A DNA stretch of 64,000 bases from positions 6,311,501-6,375,500 of the forward strand of contig NC_058154.1 of assembly GCF_011075055.1 (NCBI RefSeq), written 5' to 3'. Below are positions 23,235 to 35,991 of this stretch, one piece after another; within the stretch, counting starts at the first letter, position 1; each line of letters begins with the position of its first letter. The translations under genes were made by a program, and so were the position numbers. Below the pieces are notes generated by a model. It was not told the origin of the DNA, searched no databases, and saw nothing but the letters and a program-made list of their open reading frames with translations. This DNA comes from Mangifera indica (lineage: Eukaryota; Streptophyta; Magnoliopsida; Sapindales; Anacardiaceae).

Positions 23235-23373
23235 TGACACACTAAACTGTCATAATTGTATGGTTGGCAAGAGTAAGGTAGTTTACTTTCGATGTAGTAA
23301 GCTTAGTCATTAGAGCAAACACTGCAAAATTGTACCAACTGACAAAAAAAGGAAGATTGTGTCTTCAACTTCA
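23235..23373 (+). pseudogene. A1 gag zinc-knuckle fragment
   Basis: Resumes the gag gene interrupted by the Sirevirus. It carries two Cys-rich pieces; the second (FRCSKLSH...SKHC with one stop) is a CCHC-like knuckle. This continuity supports the view that the Sirevirus entered a copia gag. Confidence 0.5.
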
Positions 23374-23381
23374 GGTATGAT

Positions 23382-23716
23382 TAGGGCTGGATTCGATCCA
23401 AGCCGAGCTCGGCTCACAGTTAGCTTGGGCTCAGCTCGATTTTTTTATGGCCGACTCGAGCTCGACTCGAGCTCGACTCGAGCTGAACTCGGCTCGGCTT
23501 GAGTTCGGTTCGTTTTCAGCTCATTTTTCATATCAAAACGACACCGTTTTGTATATATATATGGATCAAAACGATGTCGTTTTATATAAAAAATTTAAAA
23601 AAAAAATTATCAAGCCAACCCGAGCTCGCTCGAGCTCGATCGAGCCGAGTAGAGCCCGGCTCATTTCGGGCTCAAACCGAGTCGAGCCGAGCTGGCTTGG
23701 CTCGAATCCAACCTTA
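23382..23716. mobile_element. hAT-type MITE
   Basis: 335 bp with terminal inverted repeats TAGGGCTGGATTCGA and TAAGGTTGGATTCGA (minus-strand reading of the right end), flanked by a perfect 8-bp duplication GGTATGAT (23374-23381 and 23717-23724). The 8-bp target and TAGGG-type ends indicate hAT. The arms are unusually GC-rich with repeated GAGCTCGA units. The centre holds two near-palindromes, CAAAACGACACCGTTTTG and CAAAACGATGTCGTTTTA. ORFs in it are by-products of the repeats. Confidence 0.9.
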
Positions 23717-23731
23717 GGTATGATTGAGAAA

Positions 23732-25394
23732 TGAACATTTTCTCAAAATCTTACCATATTTAATAAGAGATTTAAATTTTCACATTTTTTTGTGTAGGAA
23801 TTGAGGCATAATGGATGTATACTTGCCAGAAGAAGAGTAGACCTTGAAAGAAGATGAAGAAGAAAATATGGCAAAGATGACATGCATATAATTAAAATGC
23901 AATTATCAACACAATACAAGCAAAAGTGAAAAAGGTGAGAATTTTAGCTACTCTAAGCTTGAGTATTTGATGTAAACTTGATTAATGATAGATCCACAAC
24001 TATCAAACCTCTAAAGTAGTCCACCAAACAAGCCAAAACTCTTTTGGCCAAATCTTAGAGAGAAGTGAGAAGAGGGTTTTTTAAGTGAGAGAATTGATTT
24101 TAGCTCAACTAAGCTTCATACACCTAAAATGAACTAAAGGTCTCATTATATAATGATGACTTAGTTAGCAAATATGTAGTTGTTGCTAGACCCTTGTAAA
24201 TTAGTCATTTAAACTATAACCATGCATTTATATCATAGATATACTTTAGTCACCCTAATTTTATCTCATAAACACTTTAACTCTTAAAGTGTCATTTCAC
24301 ACCCATATAACATTTTATATGTTGTAATCTTTATTACCCTTCAAAAGGTGCTAGCCAATCACGGATAATTAATCCTCACTCTCTAAAATCTTAATTTATT
24401 GGTATGACTCTTTAGGTTCACTGTGTTGTAGTTGTGAGCCCTTTTTTGGAGGATCTAAAAAATATGTTCAAAAACTCGATGACTATGGTAAACATCTATT
24501 AATGTGTCATAATTCCTAAACCATGATAAAGAAACACTTAATTGAACCTAATTTCTTAATCATACATTCTGTGTAGGTAAAATTCTTTCGTTGTCTAATT
24601 TTGATTGAGTTTAGGCTCATAGTTCATGAAAACTCTAATCTCAATGCTCTACGAATCATTAGTAGATATATTCAAAATGGGTCATCACGAACAACTTTTG
24701 TATGAGTTATATTGTGCTCTAGCTAGAGATTTTGGTTTCCAATATTTATCGATATTTGTTCAAGAACTCAGTGGATATTCTAATTCTAATATCTCCAAAT
24801 CAACAAATCTCATCTTGATCATCATTTGTCTTCATATACAAATAACACATGACCAAAATGGCTTTTGTACGGAATATGTTTAGCTTTATATTTATAGACC
24901 ATATGAACCATATGCATTCTTATTCTATGAACCATATGCATTCTTATTCAACTATAATATCTCAAGTCTAGAATAATCATATGATAAGTCATTGAGTACA
25001 ATTTAATGACTGTGTAACTTATCGTTATTGATCACATTCGAAAAACGCTTTACTAATTATTAATCTATACTGATACCTTAATGACATGACCATCATTATC
25101 ATCCGCACAAATATTATTTCATAATAATCAACGGAAACATTCAACATACCTACTATGTGATATTATTGCTCGACTTATATCACATTTGTAGGGAATAATT
25201 TGATCATTCAATTTTATATACTAAGTGAATTATCGAGACAGTTCACATACATAATTTATATTAATGTAAATAAAGGAAGCAATTTACGTATACAAACAAA
25301 AGAACTTTTTCTTTTATTAATGAATTATTACATATATATAAAATAAAATGTCATGAAACTGATAATACGAATAGTTCCTAAGGCATACACTAAC
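23732..25394 (-). mobile_element. Copia-type LTR, probably solo, minus strand
   Basis: On the minus strand it begins TGTTAGTGTATGCCTTAGG and ends GAGAAAATGTTCA, about 1.66 kb. The interior reads like a plant copia LTR, with TTTGACATTTTATT-like sequence near the start, a TATA-like stretch, and a TTTGGCCAAAAGAG block. There is no convincing target duplication, so either it is truncated or the flanks have decayed. The 85-codon frame at 24626-24883 is within it and unsupported. Confidence 0.55.
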
Positions 25395-27922
25395 AAATCC
25401 ATGAGTTGGAAATGCGATACCTACATACCACAATAGCTGTAGGATCTATATATTCACTCTAGCCTATAAGAAAGATGAAAAAGAAATAAAAATAGTTATA
25501 ATATTTTTTAGAAATTAAACTTTTGTAAGATTTATAAGTATGATTATTTTAAGAATTTTCAGTTGTATAAATTAATTTTAATTGGATCAATAATTTGACA
25601 CACCAAAGACTTAGTCATGACTAGTACTTTGAGTTGATTGATTTTTGTCGAGTAATGAATATCAGTTATGTTTGTCAAGACAAAGATGACTATGTTGAAT
25701 ATTTACTAGGTTTAGTAAGAGTATTATTTAACTGTTTAGCATCATCATAATGAAGATTATCAAACAATGTTGCATCAAACAACATAAAAGATTGAGTTAT
25801 GACTGGAATTTGACTCATTCAATTTTTGTTGAATAATGGAGACTTGTTATGTGTTTTAGACAAAGGTAACCATGTCAACCTTTCACTTTTCTAGTAAGAG
25901 TATTATTCGACTATTGAATCTCATTTAAGCAATAGGAATTAATAGTTAGTGTCGAACACAACAAATTCTATGATCACTAAAAATTCTAATAAATATGATT
26001 TGTAAATATTTGAAAATACAAATTTGAATACATTGAAAAAATTCATGGAATGCAAGAATAAAATAAAAATTTTGTTAACTTATATATTCAATCACTTAGG
26101 TTAAACCAAAAAGGTGAATACATAAGCTAAAAGGTCTAGTTTAATACATGAGGTGTAATGAGAGTTTTAATACCTACTAAATATTCTAGGATAATACCTT
26201 AGAGATTGTAACCCACGTTTATGTCTATACGTGTAACACATTTTATATGTGTTATACGCATAGGATTGAAGTCTAATGATTTATTTAACAATGATAGTGA
26301 CATTAATGTTAAACAATTAATTTGAGTTAGTTGAACCATATGTTAAATAAATTATCTTGTGTAATATTCTAAAGAAAACTTAAGAATATTTTCCTTCTGG
26401 TACCAAATAGGTTTTAAAATCTATTTTGAAAGATTTGTTTAGATGTTGTTCTCTAGAAGAACAATTAGGAGGATAATAGAACACAACTGAGTTCTAACTC
26501 ACAAGAAAGATTGACATATAACAAACAATGTGTCATCAAAAGATGCTTGAATATCACAACATAAATAACTCACTACTAAAAAGAAATGGGTAATTAACCT
26601 ATGTATATAGAGTCATGTAAGAACGATGAACTGCATTATAAGTTTATGAGAATTAAAATTATGATAACTCTTGATAAACACATTGGTCATTCATAACGTT
26701 AAAATTTGAAATCTACAAGTGATGCTAAAATCTAGATGCGTTTATAGTTGTTGCATAGTACTAAAAGTTTGACAATTAATTGTCAAGAACAACACCAATG
26801 GGTAAAACCTAGAATAGGTGTGATCACAACCAATGGTATTAACCTTGAAAATGAGTTAGTTAGGCATGCAAGGTGATGAGTTCTACTTGAGAAGTCGTGT
26901 GAATGTTGAAATCTAGAAATATTCATATAAATAAAACCATAAAATCTTTTGGTTTTAATAAAATGAATATAAAATCTATGTACAAAAGAGAGTGGGAGTA
27001 CAATGACAATTTTGACATTGTATAATTATGCAATAATAAACATATAAGAATTAAATGTCATATCAGTAGTTAGCATGAAACTTGGGTAACTAAGTAATCC
27101 TTTATAAATGGACTTAAATTAAGTAGTCCATGTCCACATTTGATGTATTTTTGTATATTGTATGTACTACTAAATTTAAGTTAGAGTGCTTATAATATAT
27201 GAAGGATGAAAGGATTTAGCAAATAAGAATATTAGAGGATTCTCTTTTATCATAATGATTCATGCCTCTCTCAGACAATTTGTCACTTAACACATAAATT
27301 AAGAGACAAAGATAATTAGATTTCTGTTAGCATCAACTATTAGAATGGTTGTAAGTATCACAATATACACTCAAAGTTGGTATCTAAACCTTTTAGAAAT
27401 GTCAGTTGTGTCTAAATAAGCATCATTGATGACACACTAGCAAATATCCTTGAATTACTGAAAACAAATATAGATAGGTTCTAGGTCATAAAGAATAAAG
27501 TCACTGAATAAGGAACAGTGACGTAAGATAGCAAATTGTAAAACATAGAATATCAATAAAACAAATGGGTCATATATGTTGAATAAATTCTATGTTGAAA
27601 GCCAGTATGATGCATTTAAAATGCAAGGCCTTAAAAGACATATTAGATTGTAAAATTTGACTTCTAGCATCATTGATTCGGTACTATTAGTATCAAACGG
27701 ATGTTTCATCGAGTTATGGTTTCACTAAACGATTTAATTATATACTTTGACGATTTCACCTTGTCAATTATTATTGTCAAGAAGAAGGGTTAGTGTAACC
27801 TTAGAAAAATCAATAGACAAATTGTATCAATGAATGCTCAGTTGCAACATAAGCTATTATAGGCGTGTATGGTCATCCAATGTTATTTGCATGGATGATT
27901 GGCTATACTGCAAGTAGGAGAT
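25395..27922 (+). mobile_element. A1 internal 3' half, non-coding
   Basis: No pol domain is recognisable here, although pol should occupy this place. The last 830 bp match 1-808 (copy A0), so this sequence belongs to the family. An imperfect direct duplication is present: 25594-25765 and 25785-25940 share the order of TTGAGTT...ATTTTTGT.GAGTAATG, GACAAAG.TGA and AGTAAGAGTATTATT. A purine-rich AAGTAGGAGA tract precedes the 3' LTR. It may be a LARD-like non-autonomous derivative. Confidence 0.5.
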
Positions 27923-28295
27923 TATTGGGGTTGCTACCCTAGAGCTAATCCTTATGACGATACAATTTAAAGTCATATTTGTAATTTCTTATGACTATCT
28001 TTGTCGGTTATAGTGTATTAATGTGTGTTCAAACAAATGTCTTAGTTATAGTTAAGCGTTATAAGGAGATCAATGTATAACACCTGATCTTGAGAAATTT
28101 ATGTGCACATTAGGTGATTGTTCTTAAAATATTCATAACTATGTTATTACTATGACCAAGGGCATATATAATAGTTATAGAGTTATCATAATGTTGAATG
28201 ACCTCATCGAAAAATGATAACAATTCTCATGTGTCAAAGTTGTTTGTTGATGACTTTGTGCAACATATGAGTATACATTGTAGACGTGTTCATTG

Positions 28296-29748
28296 TGTTG
28301 ATTCAGTGAGTCATTATGCTTTTATTTTGATGATAATAAACTAATATGTCCCTAAGTATATAGACTAATGATTTTATTTGAGTGTGAGTTTAGATTACAA
28401 GAATTTATCTAATACACTTGAAGGAGTTTCAAGATGGAAATCAAAGACAAGACTCAAGTGAAGAATTCTTGAAGATTTGAAGAAAAACTCAAGTTTAGGT
28501 AGATATGTTTGTAATTTGAAACATTTGTTTTGATTAGAATATTTATTTACATGTGATAGCTCACTTGAAAACTTGTTCTTATATCTTTTACATTTTAGGT
28601 TAAAATGTTGTTTTTCAAACTTATTAGGTTAAACCAATTTTTTTATCAAAGTTTATTAACTCATTTAAAATGATGAAGTTTTGTGAACTACATTTTCATA
28701 TCTCAAAGTTTGTTTTGAAAGAATTTTAAAATATGGGTTAAATTATCACGTTTCAAAGGTTTAAGGGGTAAATTACAAGTTTTCAAAAATTTAGGGGGTA
28801 AAATCTAATAAAATTTAGTTGACCGAATTTGACCAGCTAAATTCTTCGATGACAGCTTTTGAATTATTCAAAAGCCATGCATTTTGGCTTTCAGAAATTC
28901 AGTTGACCGAATTAAATCCGATCGATCAAATTTTGTTTTTGAATTTTCTAATGACTAGTGCTACGTAGACTCCACAAAAGTGCCACGTCACATCCAGTTC
29001 ATTGAATTACATATGATCGACCAAATTTTGTATTTTTTGAAAATTAAAACGATTGGTTTTTGTGCACAGCGGTAACTTTTCTCATTTTCCCTTATGTAAA
29101 CCTAATCAAATTCATTTGTAAAGGACTTTTACCACTAAGTAGTTTCATATATTTGAGAGCAAATTAATTTTGAGTTATTCACTTACAAATTCTCTTCTCT
29201 ATTTAAAACCCTTGCTCATATACTTTGTAATTTCATTTGTATTAGGTTGTATTAAGCTTAAACTTTTACATACACTTTTTGAGAGAGATCATATTTCAAA
29301 TTCATACTAAAATTCGTACTATAAAAGAGTGGGGTTCACTCTTAGAGAGATTAGAAAATTTTTTAGTGAGAGAAATTGAGCTTTAACATTTGTAAAGGTT
29401 AATAGTACCTTGAAAGCTATTTTGTTGTGAAGAAAAGCTTGGTTGAGTTTTTGTCAACCAAGGATTAGTGGAATACTCTAAGAGAGATAACTTGGAGGAG
29501 TGAACGTAGGCCGGGTTTTGCTAAACCACTATATATCGCATGTTTGATTTTCTCTTCCCTTAAACTTATACTTTGTATTATGTTCTTTTGATTATATTGA
29601 TTATTTGAAACATTCTTGTTATTTTTATAAATTACATTAAAAATAAGCAACATTCATTGATTTGAATAAATTGGTCTAATTCTCTAATTTGGTAAAGATT
29701 GTTTTAAATTACCTAATTCACCCCCCTCTTAGGCTATTCAATCCTTCA
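28296..29748 (+). mobile_element. Sirevirus-type solo LTR
   Basis: 1453 bp, starting TGTTGATTCAGTGAG with the TTTTGATGATAATAAAC block, and ending ATTCACCCCCCTCTTAGG...CCTTCA, both typical of Sirevirus LTRs. Perfect target duplication CATTG (28291-28295 and 29749-29753). No internal sequence remains. Confidence 0.85.
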
Positions 29749-30762
29749 CATTGGACCAACCGGCCAAAAGGATCTATATGAATAGTTATTTTAGTGTCTA
29801 TGAAATATATCATTTTAGTGAACGAAGATACACGTGATTCTTAGACTTAAAGTCATCGAAACGTCTTATATAAGGATTGATATGGTTTGAAATTAGTCTA
29901 ACATAGTTCGGTTAGAGGATTGCTAGAAAGGCAGTGATTAACTATATCGTGATATGTATGAAGACTATGGTGGATCAATAAAGGATTAGTTACTCCTAAT
30001 CATAACAGCTGATATCTCAGTTAAGGCCTACTAATAAATGTTAATGACCAAATAAATTGATACCTACAATGGAATTGAGTTAATACTTGATTCAATGTTA
30101 TTTGGTCATTGACAGAAGTCAATATATACAATTCAAGGAGTCTTAAGTGAGACACTTTATCGATACCTCAACCTTGAAGAGATATCTATGACAAAAGGAT
30201 TGAATTATACGAGTAATCATATTAATGACAGGTTAAGAAGTTACATGTTGACCTTTTATAATCGGATAGTCATGATTTCATGCTAGAGGCCAATCTAAAT
30301 TTGTGTCTAGACAGATGTCAGGTTAAAAGCCTAACATGAATTTGAACATTATTGACTTGAGATAAAAGAAGTTGATGAACTCTAGAGCTATAGGATTATC
30401 CAAGTTAAATCTAGTCTATATTTTAGATAGAGGATTTAGAGTCTTAGAAAGGTCTATAGGCCTGAAATATATCTATTGTACTTTTGACCTTAGTGTAATA
30501 ATCCTAACATGCTAGGGTATATACAAGAAATAACAAAATTGTGTTTATCTAATTGAATAAGCTTAAAGTCACATAACCTAATTTGAAATTCAAATTAGGT
30601 TAATGATAAAATTTCATCTTATCACCATTATCCTATTATTTTTGGTTGACTACCAAAAATCATAGGAAAATTAATTAAGTGATGTATGGGCATAGGAACA
30701 CATGCCTAGGCATGAATGGGAGAGAAAACAAAGGCGGACACCCGAGCTTGGTGCATGGCCTA

Positions 30763-30826
30763 GGTGTACATGGCAATGTACACCCAAGTTTTGCATTTAA
30801 AATAGGGTGTACAATGCAATGTACAC
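30763..30826. repeat. Paired hairpins in the A1 3' LTR
   Basis: First, GGTGTACAT with four-base loop and ATGTACACC (30763-30784). Second, GTGTACA with six-base loop and TGTACAC (30807-30826). The second one is the site where the outer Tekay-like LTR entered the 5' LTR copy. Confidence 0.65.
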
Positions 30827-31385
30827 TGGGTCTTACACCAAGCTCGAGTGCACATGTGTATATATATATTAGATATACACTTTTTTCTCCTAATTTTGAC
30901 ATGCACTCTTTTATGCATAAACATACCCTCGTCGCATAGAGATCTATTCACCTTTCTTTGTTAAACTATAAGTTGTCCTTAGGTTCTAACAAGCCACGAG
31001 CATTATTTCAACTCTATTCAAGTTGTTGTTTCATGTGGATATCAAAGAGCAAGCCTACACTTGGCTTTGAAAGCATGACTTCGTAATATCTCACTATCAG
31101 ATAAAGATGAAGGAGCCACCTATGTAGGTATATCAAATAAACACTTTATGTGTCTTTTATGCATGTTATACATTAATTTACTACAAGGATGACCCATAAA
31201 GGGTTTTTGCAATATATTTGCTTGTATAATTAAAATTTTAAATTGTTATTTTGCTATCCAAAGGCCACAAATTCCTTACATATACTTCATGCAAAGTCAT
31301 CTAACCTTCTAAGTACCAAACTTTGTTCATCTCTTCCCAAGTGTACCTAAACCCCAAAGGGTAAAGTCATATTTTCATCTTCCAT

Positions 31386-32395
31386 TGTAACCTATCCTAT
31401 GTGTCACAAATCATGCATGTCCTTCATATAGACATCTCTTGATCATCGAAAACCTATGTTATTGGGCGTATAGGCATGCATGTTCTTGTGCATGGTCATA
31501 CGTTACATATGTTTTGTCTAAAATAATGCATGTCAAAGTTGGGTTTGTCCTTGGGGTGATCTTGCATACATGTTTGCAAGGTCAATTTGTGTTGATTTCT
31601 ACAATCTTTCTAGTGTCATATGTTACCTACTCCTATGATCCTGACTTCATTATGTTTCTAATCTTGTCAAAACATGGTAAGTTATCCAACAACTATGACG
31701 CGAGACTCTTGAACTGTAACAAAATCATACTTGTGAACTAATAGGTTATAAACATATAACGACAATCTTATATTCTATTCAACACCTTCTTATACAATTA
31801 TCATACCATAATAAACAGTTCCATTCAAAATTAAGTACTACCAATTCAGATCCTTAACAAAAATTTTCTATACACCCTATCAAAAAACATCATTATTGTC
31901 TTATTATCATACAAACATTAGATATCATTCAAATCACCCAAATTGCATCTTTAAAACACCAGAGATTACGTCCACATTTCTTCATGTCAAGAATTCCATT
32001 ATCACAAATAAAATATGAAAAAATAACATCCTACTTATCGTATATCCCAACTAGAAGAGTCAATGTAGTTTTTTCACTCAAACTTTGCAAAAGTGATAAG
32101 GATAAAATAAGAGTTATGACTAATATTGTGGAGTCAGATTCTTTATAGAATTTGCACGTAGCAGGCGTCATGGCATACATTTGATTTCCTCTCATCAACA
32201 TTACACGATTTTCCTATTATCCATATGGTAAGCTAGTTCATAGGCATGTGTACTCCATACACAATCGTACCTCAAACCAATTTCCACAATTTTTCAATAT
32301 TTAAAAAAAATCTTCAAGCCATAAACTCATATCAATGATATAAAAAGACCAAAATGTCTTTTATTACATAGATGTGGGTGTTATATTAACCCTAT
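31386..32395 (-). mobile_element. Possible decayed Tekay-like LTR
   Basis: The right end reads GGGTGTTATA and the left end TGTAACCTATCC, resembling the ends of the solo LTR at 16361-18540. It is only about 1 kb and lacks a target duplication, so truncation or misassignment is possible. The frame at 31439-31741 has no recognisable domain. Confidence 0.3.
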
Positions 32396-33410
32396 AAATC
32401 TAAGTAGAAAATCATTTTTTACTTTTTATTTTTTTGGGTTGACTTGAATTACCATTTATCTTATAGTTTCTCAATAAATACAAATTAACGTCGCCCAATA
32501 CATATATATATTGAAAATCAACCTTTATCAAGATTATTTAGTATATTAAAAATTCATTTAATAAATACAATAAATAGACCTATAATTTAAAATTTTTTTT
32601 ATAGATGTTCCACTTTTCGAGGAGCCAAAATAAGCCTAAGAATTAGAAGAAACCTAAGATTGAGTAGGAACTAAAATACTTTAAAATAATTGATCAAATT
32701 AGCAAGAACATTGTTTAGCTTGTTGAAGCGTGCAAGTTGTCGTAAAGAGGACCACATGGAAGAATATAACGTATTAATTTATTGTTAATGTGATCATTCT
32801 ACTAGAAATATGCAACACAAGCCTCTAATCACCATAACTTTCACAATGCATGATAGTCCAATAATCTCTTGACATAGTGAGGTCGTTACACAATCTAATT
32901 GTAGAGTCCTGTGTGCCTCGTTTAAGTTCATCTGCCGTTGATAATCTTGTATTCTTTTATTGTAAGCAATCAATAATAAAAATTGATTGATCCTATACAT
33001 TGTTGTATAATTTAATGCATATATCTTAAATATGCATAATCTAGTTTTGTTCAGTATAACTGAATTGATTTATCTTTATAAGATTAATTAGTAAATTAAT
33101 TTATTTTAACTTTAGTTGTAGCAGATCTGAATAATATTTATCTTAGGATATTAATTAAAATAACTTATTTTTATCCTTCTCTATATATAGAGTCACTTTT
33201 TTTTTTCCTATTATACGTATATAAATTAAAACAGAAAATATTTAAAACATCTTTAAATTTTGTACTCATCTAGTCAAGACCTACCTAATCAAGCATAAAC
33301 TCATTCAATTACGATATAAAACTCATCTACTTACTCAATTGTAATTAAAATATGAGGTGAAATAAGATGAAATGTGAAAATTTCCGATGACTTTAATTGT
33401 AGGAAGGTTG
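32396..33410. other. Gene-free AT-rich stretch
   Basis: No gene, RNA gene or clear repeat was seen. Confidence 0.5.
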
Positions 33411-33418
33411 GTCGGATG

Positions 33419-33505
33419 GTTGGTTGGTTCGCTAAACAACCAACCAACTAATTTATTTTTAAAAAATTGGTTGATCAACTAATTTATTTTTAAAAATTGG
33501 TTGAC
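33419..33505. repeat. Hairpin plus two 30-31-bp tandem units
   Basis: GTTGGTTGGTT at 33419-33429 pairs perfectly with AACCAACCAAC at 33438-33448 around an 8-base loop. It overlaps two direct units, 33445-33475 and 33476-33505, differing by one A in the run and the last base. Confidence 0.75.
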
Positions 33506-33742
33506 CAAACCTGACTAACTTCAAATTTCATAATCTTCTTCTTTTTAAGGCAAAATCAACTTAAAAAATGGTTATATTTGTATAATAAAAAAAAAGTGAT
33601 TATATATGTATAAAAAGTGAAATAAATGGCTATTTTCATCAGTATCTCATTTACTCACTATAGTCTATAGTTGTTGGTTAAATTGAAAGTTTTACCTACA
33701 CTTTAAATAGGATAAATTTTACAAATATATATGTCCAACGTT

Positions 33743-34510
33743 AGGGGTAAGCAGTCTAAATATCATGCGAAAAATTGAGAAATCAAAAACAAAAATGACT
33801 AGTAACTAAAATTATGAACTAGAATACTGACCAAACAAGGTCAGTATCAAGTAAATCTACCCGTAACCTATTTAGTTATATTATTTTCCTTTAATTCTTT
33901 GAATAAACAAAAAAAAATCAATTATGTAATTATTATCACAAAACAATATCATTTTATGTTTGTAAATTTGTAAAAATAATAAGTATTGGGTTGAGTACCT
34001 TATCCATTACACTTATTTGAAGATTTGAATTCATTCTGGATCCATTTTGGTTCCCTACAATGGAGAACCATAACCAAACCTGGAACCGATTGGTTCCCTT
34101 ATTTTATTACTTGGAATCTAGGGGTGAGCCACTACATATTGTACAAAAATTAAAGGGAAAAAAAAAATGGATGTGGAACCAAAACCAAGATTAGGACCAA
34201 TTATGGTCAGTTTCCACCTGAAATCGAGATTATTAGCTTCAGTTAGCTTTCCATTTCTACTTGAAACCTACTTCTTAAAATTTTTATTGTAATTTTTTAT
34301 AAACCCAAAAGTTAATTAAGTAATTAATTTTATGAAACAATGATGTTTTATGTTTGTAATGTTGTAAGAAAAAATAAATACTAGTCAGGTTACCCGATCT
34401 AGAATATTTGGGTTGGTCTTAGTTCGATTTTGGTTCTCTACAACAAATTACCAAAACCAAACCTGGAAACTCCTGGATCCATTATTTGGCTGCTCAGAAT
34501 TTATCCTATT
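33743..34510. mobile_element. Decayed hAT-like MITE remnant(s)
   Basis: TAGGGGTAAGCAGT at 33743 and TAGGGGTGAGCCAC near 34122 look like hAT MITE ends. Between and after them are repeated AACCAAAACC/GGTTTTGG-type blocks. No matching right-hand terminus or target duplication could be fixed. Confidence 0.35.
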
Positions 34511-34757
34511 TGTTCTTATTTCAGGCAGGTATTAGCTCCAAAACTCTGGCAATTGAAACAAATTTAAAAATACTTCAAAAGGGGAAATTTTGAAATAATA
34601 GATTTGCCTTTCCAATTTAACAACTCTATTTGTCAAAAGAAAACTTTGCAATAAGAGATATACTTTTCCTACTTGAATTTTACATATGTTTTGTCATAAT
34701 ACTTTTACATTTCTCCGTCCTTCATTTTTATATATCTGTCTTTTTCTTTTTAATAAA

Positions 34758-34914
34758 ATTATATATACTTATTTTAAATATATAAATATATATATACTTA
34801 TATATATTATCATATAATTGAATAATTCTTAATTTAAAATAAAATAGTATCTAATCACATAATAATATATATAAGTATATACATGTTTCTGTATCTAAAA
34901 TAAGTATATATAAT
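34758..34914. repeat. Inverted repeat with 19-bp perfect arms
   Basis: ATTATATATACTTATTTTA at 34758-34776 is repeated in inverse orientation at 34896-34914. Just upstream, near 34713, is TCTCCGTCC, reminiscent of Stowaway MITE ends, but no partner end is visible. Confidence 0.55.
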
Positions 34915-34920
34915 ATTACT

Positions 34921-35991
34921 TTTTTCTTATTGGTTTTTTTTCAAAACTTTTAATTATAAAACGATATGCTTATAGCTAAAATGTAACCATAGCTATAGAT
35001 ATTATTTTCCATAGCTAAAAAGGCAAACATCTTGCTACAAGCTTATTATCATTAGGACGAAAATAATATACTTTTTAGTTACATAAGGATCTCATCTATG
35101 GTAAGTTGTATAAACTCAACTAAGCAAGTAAAAATTGCATAACTCGTTATTAGTTTTGTCACTTCTAGTTACGACACAAAAAAATTACAATTGTAGTTGC
35201 AATATTTAATTACATGTAATATTCTTCTTCCAAAAGTATTGTCCTCTAAAGGAAGATATTACTAATTGTGCATGCATTCACTTAATGTTTTAATCTATCA
35301 GTCATAAAAAATGGCAAATTACAAAAAAAAAAAAAACCTTCATTGAAATAAAATACAGAAATGTAACAAAAGATATCATACCATACAAAACCAATAAACA
35401 TCATCTATAAACTCATACTATGTGTTTCTAAATAAATAAAATGAAATCCATTACATAGTTTGAAAGGTAAACTGAACATAATCAATAATGAATTGAAATG
35501 ACATATATGTTTTCATGTCGAACTACACTCATTGACCACTGCTCATCCTACAATCATTACAATCACTTGTACCTACACATATGAAAAAGTAAGGGAATTA
35601 GTAAAAGTCACTTAGTAAGCAGGAGACTTTACTACTTTTTTTTTATAATCTCCAAATACCTTTGGCTCAACCAATCATAACATAGTCGTTTGAAATCTAT
35701 TTCTAAACTCCCATTAGGATAACATGGGTCTTGTAACTCCTGTTTGTAAACTTGGAAACCTTTAGGCTACATATATAACATATCTCTCAAAGCTAACTGT
35801 GTCTCAAAGCATTGTCATATTATAATTATAACAGTACACTAAGCTAATTGGACTGGACTAATACAAGGAATCAACATCTTGGCCATGTGAGCATTAGTTG
35901 CATAGTCTACTTATCTACACCACTATGGACTATTGAATTGTAACTATAATTGAGGCCTATTATGAGTTGGTACCCTATTGTAGGTATAGTG
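34921..35991. other. Gene-free stretch
   Basis: No coding or RNA feature is supported; AT-rich with short homopolymers. Confidence 0.5.

Larger units (their letters stand above)
4143..31280 (+). mobile_element. Composite family-A LTR retroelement A1 with nested insertions
   Basis: A single old LTR element expanded by later insertions. Both LTRs begin TATTGGGG (family consensus TGTTGGGG) and end CCTTACA. Removing nested elements and their target duplications leaves LTRs of about 1905 and 1900 bp. The 5' LTR is followed by a tRNA-iMet-type primer-binding site, and the 3' LTR is preceded by a purine-rich AAGTAGGAGA tract. The flanks are CATAC (4138-4142) and TATAC (31281-31285), a 5-bp duplication with one C/T difference. 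After the nested insertions are subtracted, the internal domain is about 5.3 kb, close to that of relative A2 (about 5.7 kb). Only gag is recognisable in the internal domain; the 3' half is non-coding. Confidence 0.7.
27923..31280 (+). mobile_element. 3' LTR of A1, interrupted by a Sirevirus solo LTR
   Basis: Starts TATTGGGGTTGCTACCCTAG and ends ATTCCTTACA. Without the insertion it is 1900 bp. The next bases are TATAC, not a primer-binding site, so this is the element's outer end. Confidence 0.72.

Noticed and set aside
23447..23734. Frames of 95 and 72 codons with Ser/Arg/Leu repeats
   Set aside because: Produced by the GAGCTCGA repeats of the hAT MITE.
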